A DNA stretch of 64,000 bases from Bimastos eiseni (GCA_959347315.1 OY365822.1:7143087-7207086), one strand, 5' to 3'. Shown: positions 22,011 to 33,554, numbered from the stretch's first letter. Made by a program: numbers and translations. The notes: a model not told the origin generated them from the sequence alone.

Positions 22011-22786
22011 ACGACCAAAATGTTTTTTATACGCAAGCAACGTGACGTCCATATTCATTTGTTCAGTAGGTCAGTCTCAGTCGGTCAATAAGTAAGTAAG
22101 TAAGTAATTAAGCAGGCAAGTAAGTCACACAGTCAGTCAGTCAATCAGTCAGTCAATTAGTCGGTTAGTTAGTAACTAAATCACTGAAATAATCACAAGT
22201 GAAGCTGTGAATAGGCTTACACACTGCCATAGAAACTATTCAAGAGTCATACTGTAAATGAATTTTCAATCGACACTCAATACATTTAGCATATCTTAAA
22301 TGTGTCATGGGTGTACGTGCGATACTCCATAGTTGTTAGCTAGCTTGACTGTCAATCGCAGAAAGATATTTCAAAATTTCTGTTCCACCTAGAAACATTC
22401 TGAGAATTTTGACTAACCACAAACGTATAGCCTACCAAGACTGAAGTATGAACAGTGTCCGATTTGCCGGGGAGTGTGGTCAGAGGATCGGACCAATAGC
22501 TACTGCTACAAGGGTATTGACATAGCGCGGAATTCTTCATAAAACTCATCCACTGCCAGTGCAAGTCCCAAGCCAGGATAAAGGAGGAGGGCAACGCTAG
22601 TGATCCACTTTCATTAAACTGAAAGTATACCACTAGATTCTCAGAAATCCTCATCGCCCAGTCCCTTTGCTTCTTTTTATGACAGATAGAACCCAGAATA
22701 TGAAGCAGACGATCGTTTAGGGCGGGTTCGTTGAAGTCTCGAATGATGTCGTCTGCCGATGGTCAACATCTCAGTGTGGTCACTGG

Positions 22787-22929
22787 TCAAACATCTGTCA
22801 GCTGGACGAGCGAGAGAATTCCAGCGATTACGCAGACACAGGCGCCGATGACGCAGAAGGCAAACGACCAATTCAGGTTGAATTGATGTTTCGATCCATA
22901 TGTGACGAAACCAATGACCATGAAGACAA
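22787..22929 (-). CDS. Tetraspan PMP22/claudin-like protein C, exon 3 (C-terminal)
   Basis: After acceptor TTATTTCAG, phase 1: VVFMVIGFVTYGSKHQ (transmembrane segment 3), LNWSFAFCVIGACVCVIAG (segment 4, the counterpart of the LNSDYSYGFA block of PMP22), ending SLVQLTDV and TGA. Very close to gene D exon 3. Confidence 0.85.
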
Positions 22930-24179
22930 CTGAAATAACACAGGTAACAGAAGAACAACTTAGACAATCCTAACATAATTCTGGCTCCCTGCAGTGGCGG
23001 CTCTGGACTTTTCCAACAGGGGTACGCAAAGAGCGGGGTAACTGGCAGAGGGGCCTGTTGGATGTCTGGTTTCGTCAAAACTGAACGTGGACCAAAATTT
23101 TGACGGCCCGCAAGGTCAGTTGGTGGTGCATTGACCTTTTCTGACTGCTCTGCAGAGCTGTCACTGTATATAAACCTGTCTGCCTCATTTGTAGATATCT
23201 CAATAACTTTCTTGACTGCCACTTATTCAAACACCGGAAACAATATAAATTGAAGTGGAGCAAAATATCGTTGTTGAGTATCGCTGACAGGATAAAAAAA
23301 GGCACCTGCCCATTGGATCTCGACCAGCTCACCTGCAATCGATTTTCACCTCACTTACCTACCGACTTTATTTTGACTAGGCGCCTTTGATTAAGTTGGT
23401 CGCCGCAGCTACGCTTTCTTGCTAATGAAAAATGAGGTCCAGTCTCAACCTAGTTTCAGCCTCTCATGACCTTACCTGACCTGACCTCGTTTTTCCCTAT
23501 CAACAATAGATAAAGACAAGGCAGTGTACTCATTTTAGATTAGTTGACCAGGGGCTCAATTTCTGCCCACGTCGGGAATTTTAACCATCAACCCTATGGT
23601 TACCCAGCACGTCAACCACTACAACATCGAGCACCCCAGAAATAGTTTTCCAAATAGCTATTCGTTTGGGTTGTTTATTAATATCGCGACGAACCATCGC
23701 AATACTTGGTATCGCTGATGTCTATCCCTTTAGGATGATCTTGTATGTGATCCTATCCTAGACCGGGAGCCAGTGCAATGTGTCACGCATATAGCTTGAA
23801 ATATGCGAGTATTTTTTTGGCAACTTGGCAACGACTCAGGCAGCGCAGTTGAGAACGGATTGAAACTGTCTTATCCGGAACTTTGGCAGACCCGCAAGAA
23901 CACCGTTGCAGTAGTCCAGGCAATTAAGCACGAAGGAGTGGACAAGTGTCATAGCGGCATCAATTGAGAGAAGGGGAGACAAGAATCGCCCATGTCGCAA
24001 ACCTGCTCATCGGAAGATTACGGAAGGAGAAGAAAGGTCATTATCAATACTTCTACTAGGAAGTAATGGCATTTCAAATACTTTTTCCAATATTGTTAAC
24101 CCTGTTTTTCTAGCCTCATACCACCTATCTAATCTTGCTAAACCTAGCTATTGCCAAACCTCCGTTGTAAGAGACTTAC
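22930..24179. other. Gene C intron 2
   Basis: No coding signal. 23,750-24,010 (GACCGGGAGCCAGTG, GTTGCAGTAGTCCAGGC, GAAGGAGTGGACAAG) resembles a common interspersed repeat of animal genomes; class not determined. Confidence 0.4.
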
Positions 24180-24326
24180 CTGCCGCAAAATCGAGTGCAA
24201 CAAACACTTTGAGCTGAAAGCTTTTGTTGGCGAAGTTGAAGAACATGTAAATCACGATCCAGACGAAGCTGCCAATCAGAAGGAGCAGCGCAAGAGTCAT
24301 CATACCCTGCGTCGCTTTGAACCAGT
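24180..24326 (-). CDS. Tetraspan PMP22/claudin-like protein C, exon 2
   Basis: 147 bases, acceptor TTGGTCGCAG, donor GTAAGTC, phase 1 to phase 1. Encodes NWFKATQGMMT and transmembrane segment 2 (LALLLLIGSFVWIVIYMFF), a short cytoplasmic loop and LDFAAG. The ATG at 24,336 is intronic. Confidence 0.87.
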
Positions 24327-24752
24327 CTGCGACCAAAGAAAACGCATCTGAATAACTAAACGACTCTGAAGGGTTCTAGGACAAAATGGTATTGGACCAA
24401 ATGGTACGGGCAAAATGGTAGCGGATAAAATGTTACGGACAAATGGTACGGACAAAATGGTAGCAGACAAAATGGTAAGGACAAAATGGTAAGGACAAAT
24501 GGTATGGATAAAATGGTATTGTACAAAATAGTAGGCTTACGGATAATATGGTAGAGATTTAAGGGGTCTAGGACATTTTCCCGGATATTCCACTCCCCGG
24601 ACAGTTCCCCTAGGACATTTCCCCCGATTGATCACTAACGTAGCACACACATATATAAGTTGTGTATCATATTAGCCGTATTAATTAAGTATGTATGATT
24701 AATGCTATAAGTAACATACATATGATTAATGTCCGGGGAGTAGAATGTCCGG

Positions 24753-24759
<7 letters not shown>

Positions 24760-24800
<41 letters not shown>
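24760..24800. repeat. (AT)n microsatellite
   Basis: Perfect AT run inside FB5. Confidence 0.95.
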
Positions 24801-24899
24801 CTATGTTTGATATGCGTATAACAAACTTTGGTAAACCATAGTTTAGGTTGGCAAAGTCATTTTTCTTGCAAATATCATGCTGTCTAAATGTGAAATAGA

Positions 24900-25745
24900 A
24901 ACTGAACAGATGAACAGAATCATTGCATAAATTTAGCTGGATTAATTAATAGAGTCTTGTTTCATCAGAAGCTGCACTGATGAAAAGAATTATGTATAAT
25001 TTGAAGTAGGACTGATGATAGGAATCCTTGCTAACATCGATGCTTGACTAATTGAAAGAATCTTGTCTAATCAGCAGCTGGATTGATGAAAGGAATCATG
25101 TTTGTTTATAAGGGGATTGATGAAAATGATCGCTCTTCAGATCAGAAGCGAGATCGATGAGAAAACGATGTTTAATTAGAGGTTGGATAGTTTAGAAGAA
25201 TCATGCTTATAAGACGAAGCTGGATCAACGAAAAGTTATACTTGAATGGTAGAGGATTCGATAAGAGAATTCTGCTTTAACGAGATGGCTGTTAAAAATT
25301 ATGCCTAATTAGAAGCTGGATTGGTCCAAAGAATTGCGCTTAATTGGAAGCTGTTATCTGTATTCCTTGAAAAGAGAGGGGCTGAAGAAGATGCTTGATT
25401 TACGAAAAGAATTATGCTGAAATGGAAACTGGATCGAATAAAAGATTCTTATTTTAAAAGAAGCTGGATTGATAGAAAGCCGTAAGAATAGATGAAGCTA
25501 ATCGTGCTTACGTGGAAATTGAATTAATTAAAAAATGCCGATTAGATGGAAGCGGATCGACTCAAAATTTCTGCTTAAGTGGAAGCTGTATTGATAATGA
25601 GATTTCTGCTTAAGTAGAAATGTTTTGATGAAAATAATTTAGTTTAAATGAATGGTTATTAAAAAGAATTCTGCTTAAATTGAAGCTGAATTGATGATTC
25701 CATTAACGCCTAAATAAAAGCTGGATTACTTTTTGCTCTAAATGC
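24900..25745 (+). repeat. 36-bp minisatellite, forward array
   Basis: About 22 strongly diverged units near GAAGCTGGATTGATGAAAA followed by GAATTCTGCTTAA, all in one orientation, filling the core of FB5. Confidence 0.7.
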
Positions 25746-27114
25746 CCTGTATTATATTTGTGTATAATATGTCTCGTGACCCGATAAAATAGCCCCCAAA
25801 ATAATTCCCAACAAAATAGCCAATGTGGTTAAATGTTTAATAACATAGGGGCCGTTCACATATTATATAACGCATAAAATCCCAATTTTTGGCCCACCCC
25901 TACCAATAATAACGTTATATAACAGCAGTTGTGACCCCCACACCTCTATATTATAAAACAAATATGCTACCTACGTACGAGACAGAAAGCATTGGACATC
26001 ACTTTCCCATTCATGTAGTCAACCGTCGCGAAGCGACAATGACGATGTGACAGGGCATGACATATAGCTTCCGTTTTAGCACAATTCTTATCATCGTCCC
26101 ATCTTCAATTTTGTCCTAATATTATCATCAACCAAACTTCAATTACAGCAGAATGCTTTGCATCGAATGTTTCAGTGATTGATTGATTGTTCTTGAATGG
26201 TAACATACATTACATAAAGTATAACGTTGCTCAAATTGTTTATCGTAATAAATAAATGAAGCATTACAAGTCTGCATGATCAACTACTCTTCTAATTATT
26301 TTTTTAGACATTTGCCTTATTCATCAAAGTGAGACACGTTGTATTAATCTTGTTGGTTGTTCGCCAATTAACTATGAATTAATTCACTACAAGCCTGCAT
26401 AATATTCGTCTAATTATTTCTGAATCAACATTTGCCGTAAGCATCAAAGTGAGATACGTTGAATTAAGATTGTTGATTGTGTTTTAACATAAAACTGGTA
26501 TTATGATCACAAGGGAGAAAATTCCGGGGGAAATTGTCCTATTAGGGATATGTCCGGAGAAATGTCCGGGGGAAGATGTCTGGAACCCAAGTTGGGGCGG
26601 TTGGATCGGGTTCTCTGCCTTCTTCTCAACATTTGTTTAGGTAAGTGATCAGACGGAAGGAAATGTTCAGGAAAATGTCCTGAATGGAACTGTCGGGGGA
26701 TGTTGGGAAGAAATGTCTCTGAGGAAATATCCAGGGGAATGTCCGCACACCGAAGTTGGTTTGTGTGGTTGCATCATACCCAAATCATATCTCTGATTAC
26801 GATTTGATCAAAATTTGTAGAATCCGCCATTGTAGTTGCCAATTATATCTGTACCATTTCGCCCAATACCATTTTGTCCGTATCATTTTGTCCGTACCAT
26901 TTTGTCCCCATACCATTTTGTCCGTACCATTTTATCCGTCCCATTTTGTCCCCATACCATTTTGTCCGTACCATTTTATCCGTCCCATTTTGTCCCCATA
27001 CCATTTTGTCCGTACCAATTTGTCCGATCACCCTCTGAAGAGGTCAGAGGTCATACAACCAAGCATCCATTTAGACAACAGATAGTTTCTGCTTTTCATA
27101 GCCATTGAACGCAT

Positions 27115-28865
27115 CAAATTAACGACAAGAGAAAGTAAAAGCATGGGTTTTTCGGGACGGCAAGAGAAAGTTAAAGTATCGGTTTTCCCACTTTTTCGGG
27201 ACCCTCTTTTATTAACTTTTGGTGATCTGATAAATGGCGCAATCGATCCATTTCCACAAGAGATCATTTATGATGTAAACTGGCCGGAGTAAAGGTCGTC
27301 AAGGAGGACTCGTTCGAGTGGTTACACGATATTTATTTTTGCAATTTTTTTAATTTTTTCTCAATTTTTGAGTTATGTCCCTAAACATTTTACAATCTGC
27401 TTCCTCCATGTCAATCTGGGTTTCGTAAGGGTCACTCAACTGAGTCCCTCCTAATTCGTCTCCTCTCCGACATATATAGTGCCATGGACAGGTCCCAAGT
27501 AGCCCTTCTTTCCTTATATGATGTAAGCGCTGCATTCGATTCAGTAGATCATGATATCCTCTTGAGTCGCCTCTCCTTAACTTTTGGGATAAGAGACCTT
27601 CCACTTATCTTGATCAAGTCTTATCTCTCCGAGCGTTCTATATCTGTAGTCTTTCACTCATCTCATTCGCCTTGGCGCCCTGCCCCCTTTGGTGTCCCCC
27701 AGGGATCGGTCCTTGGACCTCTTCTCTATATTCTTTTCACTGCATATATCGAGTCTCTACTCACATCTTGTTCTCTTGCGAGCCATTCTTACGCAGATGA
27801 TGTTCAATCGTAGTGCATTGCTTATCATCCCAGGCTTCTTCTACAGTCCGAAGAATGTCTCAAGCTACATATACCCTAACTGCCTGTATGTCATCAAATC
27901 GAATGCGATTTAATCCGCAGAAAACTCAATATATTTGGCTTCGACCCGCCAGCAGCTGAACAAGCTCGACTTGTGCTCTCTGTCATCTGAATTCCCTAAC
28001 TTTGTATTCTCCACCTGTGTCAGGGATCTAGGGGTAGTTCTGGATCAAGAACTGTCTTTTGTGAAGCACATTTCTGCATTGACTCTTTCCTGCTATTATT
28101 TCTTGCGCCAGTTGCGGGTTGTTTCCCGCTCTCTCTCCTCATCTTCTGCTGCCACTTTGGTTCATGCCTTTATCGTTAATCGATTAGAATACTGTTCCTC
28201 TCTCTTCTGTGGGCTCCCTCGGATACGATTGCAACCCTTGGAGGGGGTTCAAAGGGCTGCAACTCGTTTGATTGGTTGTGTTCCTAAATTTGGCCACATC
28301 TCTACGTACATGCGGGACGTCCTTCCCTGGCTTCCGGTTAGGCAGCGCATTCAATATAGAATCTCCTCTATTGTCTGGCACTGTGTTGTGGGCAATGCGC
28401 CTGTCTATCTTAGGGATCTGTTCACCTTAACTTCGGCTTCTTCTGGTCGCCGATCTCTTCGCTCGGCCTCTAGAGGTGACTTTGTTGTTCCACATGCTCA
28501 TACCGCAACCAGGCAAAATAGAGCTTTTGCAATTGTGGGTCCTCGTGTGTGAAACAACCTCCCATCTGACCTGCGCTCTCTCCCGCGCGACCTGTCTGGC
28601 TCTTTCTGTAAACTTCTCAAGACTTTCCTTTTTGACCGGGCCTGGGTCGGGAGCGCCTCTGAATAGTTATCTTGAAGAGGCGCTATATAAATTGCATTGA
28701 TTGATTGATTTGATGCATTGCATTGTCTTGCAAGCGTGATATGTGTGCAAAATTTCAGCTCTGTAGGTCGACAGGAACATACCGAAAAAAGAATTGAAAG
28801 AACCCCGACGATCCGTCCATGACAAACTTTACACAAGCCAAATGAAATAAAAGAGGGTAAAAAGG
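27115..28865 (+). repeat. Short-TIR interspersed repeat, copy 2 (split by a LINE)
   Basis: Left part about 27,115-27,390 (GGGACCCTCTTTTATTAAC, CATTTATGATGTAAAC, CAAGGAGGACTCGTTCG); right part 28,711-28,865 (GCATTGTCTTGCAAGCGTG, TTTCAGCTCTGTAGGTCGAC, AATAAAAGAGGGT). Joined, they match copy 1 (6,645-7,020). The left part also has an internal duplication of the TTTTTCGGGAC end. Confidence 0.75.
27391..28710 (+). pseudogene. 5'-truncated L2/CR1-type LINE (reverse transcriptase)
   Basis: Broken ORF2 of a non-LTR retrotransposon. In order: QSGFRKGHSTESLL, SAAFDSVDHDILLSRL (palm motif A), GVPQGSVLGPLLYI, SYADDVQ (catalytic motif, about 27,787-27,808), then a stop and frameshift. After that come the C-terminal region with LGVVLDQELSF, YCSSLFCGLP, AATRLIG, LPVRQRIQYRI and ends like RAFAIVGPRV. 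The 3' end is GAGGCGCTATATAAATTGC plus GATT repeats, the same tail seen at many other places in the window. It has lost its 5' half and is inserted into copy 2 of the short-TIR repeat, inside gene C intron 1. Confidence 0.88.
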
Positions 28866-29331
28866 TTTGATACAAGAACAAGTCTCCTTGTCAATCAAGA
28901 GTAGGGAAGTAAGTGGCGCAGTTTTGTCCCACAAGGTGACGCTTCCAATCGCTCTCCCTTCCCACATCTTTCCTCCATTTCCTGTTCCACCCTCCTCCAT
29001 CCACCCGGGCCCTCCCTCTCCGCAATTTACTATGTCACCACTTTAATTTCACTGATGATCGTGTGTTCTGTCAGACAATCCTTCATTGTCAACGAGGCAA
29101 ACTGTTTACTTTGACTTGGTTACAATGGAATTATCATTATCCTTACCATTGACATAGCTGTTCAAAATAAGCCTTTCGGTTGACTTTATACACCCTGATC
29201 AATTACAATAGGTCTAAAATAAAATGAATAACAAGTCCTTACCCTGATTTTTATACCAATGTGAGCGTTGAATTTTTACACTTTAATCAATTAAAAGTAT
29301 GCTGAAATCAATAATTTTTATAAGTCCTTAC

Positions 29332-29521
29332 TCTGATCATTGTACCAGTGTAAGTGCGGTGTACAGGTCGACCAAAGTCCTATCCATTCACCACCCTTCG
29401 GTGTGTATTCCCATCCGACGCTGGAGAAGCCAATTACGTAGAAGAAACTGGCGACAACCATCGACCAAAAGAGGAACCCAGACAGACTGCGAGGGTTACG
29501 CACTTCCGCTCCAGTAGGCAT
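29332..29521 (-). CDS. Tetraspan PMP22/claudin-like protein C, exon 1 (start)
   Basis: First coding exon of gene C. The full model (29,521-29,332, 24,326-24,180, 22,929-22,787) gives 159 residues. It starts MPTGAEVRNP, then transmembrane segment 1 (LFWSMVVASFFYVIGF), then GWEYTPKGGEWIGLWSTC: a claudin/PMP22-type W...W-GLW-x2-C signature, but without the second cysteine that claudins place 8-10 residues later. Donor GTAAGG, phase 1. Intron 1 is about 5 kb because of FB3/FB5, a LINE and the repeat it sits in. Plasma-membrane location is inferred from the family. Confidence 0.85.
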
Positions 29522-30034
29522 CTTCTTTCTTCTTCTTCTTTATCCAAGAAAAACGTTGGACGAAAATCGTCGAATTATCGCAGCAGTTGTTTTGCTCCAC
29601 ACGGCGTTGATATCGGCGAAACTTCCCCTTGCTGTGAAAATTTAGCTGCTCGCTGTTACGGGATAGTTATCCAGATTATCCCTGTCTGTCTGTCTGTCTG
29701 TCTGTCACTCTGTCACACACAAATACATAGACAAACCTGCGTGTTCCTACACATGCACAGTGTTATTAATAATACGGGATCTGTCTAAAACAAATACGGG
29801 CTTCATAAAGACGTCACTGCAGGCTTCATCTAACCTATGTGGCTCCACATTGCACACACACGCATGCACCTACATGTATATCATATACACATACCCCATA
29901 TCATATACACATACCCCATATCATATCATATACACGTACCCCATAACCATCTTTTTTATTAATCCAATCAAACAAACAGTGAAATGACATACAACAGATA
30001 ATGATCGGCAAAATAGGGAAGAGAAAATACCCTT

Positions 30035-30080
30035 AAGGCAGTGTTTTCCAAACATTTTGGTCGTGGGACCCATGACTATG
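30035..30080 (+). mobile_element. hAT-type terminal fragment
   Basis: CAGTGTTTTCCAAACATTTTGG then GTCGTGGGACCCATGACTATG, nearly the left end of the complete element at 33,555. No right end found nearby. Confidence 0.55.
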
Positions 30081-30099
30081 ACTATGACTAAAAAACTTC

Positions 30100-31640
30100 T
30101 ATAGCGCCGCCATAATGCACGGGACATCAACTGACGGCGCACCAAAACAAATCCGAAATGAGGCCAAATCCAAAAGGTCAGTCCGAAAAGACAGAAAGAC
30201 TGTCTAAGTAGGATAGGCAAGGGTAAATAGAAAGAGAGCGAAAAGAAGCTAATTACGACTACAATACGGAATATGAAAATCAGAACTGTAAGCCCTATCA
30301 CAGACTATATTCCAGCTTAATCAATTTTATGCAGTACTGAAACTGTTTAAAATCCAAGTGTTGTCAGTGTTTTATTTCTTCATAACAGTTACAAATTTAA
30401 GCTGATAAATATGATGCTTCAAAATATAAGTAGCCTGGGGTAAAATCAATGTCTTATAGGTGTTTTTTTTAGCTATTTAGCCTTTGCACTGGGGAGGGTA
30501 GAGCTCAAATGCACGTATGCAAGGGGAGGGAGTCCACGAAATGTACGCGGTGCAACAGGGGAAGGAGGTCCGAAAATCCGAGTTTTTGCGTACGTAATAT
30601 ATGGATGACCCTAAGGGACTTCTTAATCTTACTTTTTAAATCACCTAATGATATATGATATTTCAAACGGCATATCGAATAAAGATTAGACTAAATAAAA
30701 CTATCAGTTGGAAATTATTAATTTATAATACAAACATAATAACCGATTGGGCCTACCTGTTGTCGAATTTTGTACTTGTACGCAAAATCGCCTAAATTCG
30801 AAAACTTTTATTAGAATGAACGAAACAAAAATAACTGAAAAAAAATTGAAAGCCAAGATTTGGCCGACTGATACACTGCCTCTTAGGCCTGTTGGAATGA
30901 ATATTCAGTTTGGTAAGTTTAATTTATATCAGTTGCCGAAATGGATGCAGTAGCTGGCTGCTACCAGCAGTGTTCATGATGCATAATTATTATAATTTAT
31001 TGTTTGGATAATGCAGACAGAGTAAAATTATTCTAGCATTTCCATCAGACAGCCCGCATGTGGAAAGATGATACTTTTACACGGGGTAGCACCAACCCAC
31101 CCTCCTCATCGACCACAGATGCAGTAAAATGCAGCCACACATCAAATCCAGTTAAAAGATTGAGACTAGCCAGACAGTCTTGCATTGCGGGCGTGCCACT
31201 TGTGATGGGTGTAGGAAGGATGCCCTCAGTGCCCAATATTTGGGTACTGAGAAAAACTCAAAAGTTTTTACTTAAAACGGATGTAACTGGACAACCGCAC
31301 CTACACTGTAGTAGTAGACTGGTAGCAGTACGGTATTAGATTTAGTAAAACGACACTATTCGGCTATACGGGCAGTGAAAACAGAAGCGGTTCAGCTTGT
31401 TAAGTTTAATTTATAACTTCTCTGATAAGACCCACCGTAGCCTAACCGGATCTACTCAAAAATGAGCAGCACACGCAATAGCATAATTATACATGATGCA
31501 TTACGTCACAGGCTAACGACCTATCATCAAGAGGCGTTCTACTTCCCTCATTGGTCTACCTTGGCGTCTTAGCAAAACTATGTCACGAGTGCCTTTCTGT
31601 TAGAATTCTGGAGATCATCATAACGATGGTTTTCATTAAA
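30100..31640. other. Intergenic between genes C and D, no gene seen
   Basis: Frames at 30,747-30,953 and 31,058-31,339 show no motif, no splice context and no paralogue here. A GGGGAGGG-rich stretch at 30,480-30,600 ending TACGTAATATATGGATGACC looks like the edge of a transposon. Confidence 0.4.
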
Positions 31641-32330
31641 GTAAATCTTGACAAGGAAAATCTAACCAATTACAACCCATCTCCAATCTTCTATCTAAGT
31701 TAATTGAACGAATTGCCCTTGCCCATCTAAACGACTACCTTTCCTCCAACTCACTCCTCAGTCCCCACGAATCTGGCTTCAATAAGCACCACTCCACAGA
31801 AACTCTGCTTGCCTCTGTAGGCCTACCATAAACTGATCAGTGCACTCGGCCATCAACCACCAGCAACTAGTCTACCTTTGTCCCTCAACATATCAGCCGC
31901 ATTCGACACTACCAATCAATTCCTCCTTCTTCACAGAATTCCTTTCTGCATGGTTTGGCTCCTCTAGTACTGGACCCCAACAGCTCTCAAAAAACTCTCC
32001 AAGCGCATACAATATCCCACACTGCACCACGCTTCCCGAACTATCTCCCTAATAAAAATTTCGCAAATTTTCGATCCCTTCTTTATTATTGCGTGTCACC
32101 CACCCAAGCCATCCTCATTTGCCTCATGGCCCTCTATGAATCACCATGCGGGCTTTCTGCTCATAGCATAAGTGTTGGGTGGCTGCCTCCTCTTATTTCT
32201 CGCCAACAATGACACCCGCCTTAGCAGCCATGATCTGCCCCCACTGAAAATCGGACCGTGACCTCCTCTGGACCACCGTCTGGACAACCCGTCTCATCTG
32301 ACGCAGCGCTCGTGAATAAGCTGGTGCCCT
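31640..32330 (+). pseudogene. L2/CR1-type LINE relic
   Basis: NYNPISNLLSKLIERIALAH and SGFNKHHSTETLLAS are the N-terminal reverse-transcriptase motifs of an L2/CR1-type element. A degraded ISAAFDTTNQFLLLHR (about 31,885-31,935) matches palm motif A. Many stops and frameshifts follow, and the end near 32,300 carries GCAGCGCTCGTGAATAAGC. Confidence 0.75.
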
Positions 32331-32360
32331 ACGCTTGGGTAGTAGTCTGACAATTACCAT

Positions 32361-32662
32361 GGCGTCCACTCGACAATCCGAAGGTTCGATAGTCCAAAGA
32401 TTCTATATTCCGACATTAATTTAACCAGAAGCTGGATTAATTGATGAAAAGAATGTGTGAAACTGGGAGCTGGATTGAAATTAAAAGAATCATGCCTAAA
32501 TGGAAGCTGGATGGGTGAAAAGAATGGTACAATCCAGCTTCTAGCCAAACATAATTCATTTCATCAATACAGCTACCATTAAAACCGCAATCCTATCGAC
32601 TATCGACCGGACACCATGCAACCTTCAGACTATCGAACCTTCGGACAATAGACACAGAACCG
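32361..32662. mobile_element. Foldback-like element FB4 (302 bp)
   Basis: Perfect 8-bp duplication ATTACCAT (32,353-32,360; 32,663-32,670). Ends GGCGTCCACTCGACAATCCG and, inverted, CGGTTCTGTGTCTATTGTCC. Outer arms carry CCGAAGGTTCGATAGTC units in opposite orientation (about 32,378-32,396 and 32,603-32,649). The core is three forward and one to two reverse units of the 36-bp GAAGCTGGATTGATG minisatellite. Confidence 0.8.
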
Positions 32663-33042
32663 ATTACCATAGCGACAACGACAGTAAGAGTGAAAATCGT
32701 AAGACTGACATTTCAAACAGTTTACTGATTTCAAGGCTCTATTGGCAATCTACGGACTTCTTTGGCGCCAGTTTAAACACAAAGCTTTGCAGTCAAACGA
32801 TGCATAGAAACGTTATTAGACAAACAGCCAAACGGCCAATATAAAGGCAAGTTTAAAATCAATCAATCGTCAGGCAACGTCATAAGCTATTTTAAACCTC
32901 AGACTCGGAAATGGGCGCTAACCACACTGGTCTGTGCAAAAACCATATTACTTAGTAAACCATTTAAACCAGAACCACACACCATTCATTTGGTTGCCAC
33001 ATTACTAAAAACCAATAAACCCGTTTACAAAGAAAACTGAAT

Positions 33043-33044
33043 AG

Positions 33045-33080
<36 letters not shown>

Positions 33081-33130
33081 TAAAATGTATACCATATATA
33101 TATATATACACCATATATATATATACATAC

Positions 33131-33171
<41 letters not shown>

Positions 33172-33175
33172 TGTA
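33043..33175. repeat. (AT)n microsatellite cluster
   Basis: Three AT runs separated by short interruptions such as CATAAAATGTATACC. Confidence 0.95.
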
Positions 33176-33554
33176 TCAGTACACCATTACCAAAAGCCTA
33201 TACATTATTCACGTGTGATAACATATTAATAACAACATCAGGCTATCAGAGATGATTTGAACCAATCAACACGTAATGATCCACATTAAAAATAAATCAC
33301 ATGTAGTTAGTGACAGGTTAAAAATATTAGTAACACATGCGAGAACCCATTTCCACGTTACAACCAGTCACATGTTGCAACTTTAAAAATCCACATGGTA
33401 AAACGTAAAACCTAGCCCCTCAAAAACTAGCACCACGGTAAAAGCATTCAGATCTAGTTTCCACAGACCACAGATATCTTAAAGGATATGAGGTGTTTCA
33501 GTTCAGGTATTGTACTCACCTCTCAGGTCAGCAACTGCAGGGAGTCCTCTAAAT

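Larger units (their letters stand above)
24565..26751. mobile_element. Nested foldback-like element FB5
   Basis: Ends GGTCTAGGACATTTTCC and, inverted, GGTGTGCGGACATTCCCC. The second is almost the end of FB2 (GGTGTGCCGACAG). Arms carry units near CCGGGGGAAATGTCC in opposite orientations (24,570-24,625; 26,520-26,750). No clear target duplication seen. Confidence 0.55.
24372..27032. mobile_element. Foldback-like element FB3 (2.66 kb, outer)
   Basis: Perfect 8-bp duplication CTCTGAAG (24,364-24,371; 27,033-27,040). Ends GGTTCTAGGACAAAATGG and, inverted, GGTGATCGGACAAATTGG. The arms are tandem arrays of about 13-16-bp units near GGACAAAATGGTACGG (24,378-24,550) and the exact reverse complement type (26,855-27,020). 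It lies in gene C intron 1, close to exon 2. A second element of the same kind (FB5) is nested in it. Confidence 0.8.
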
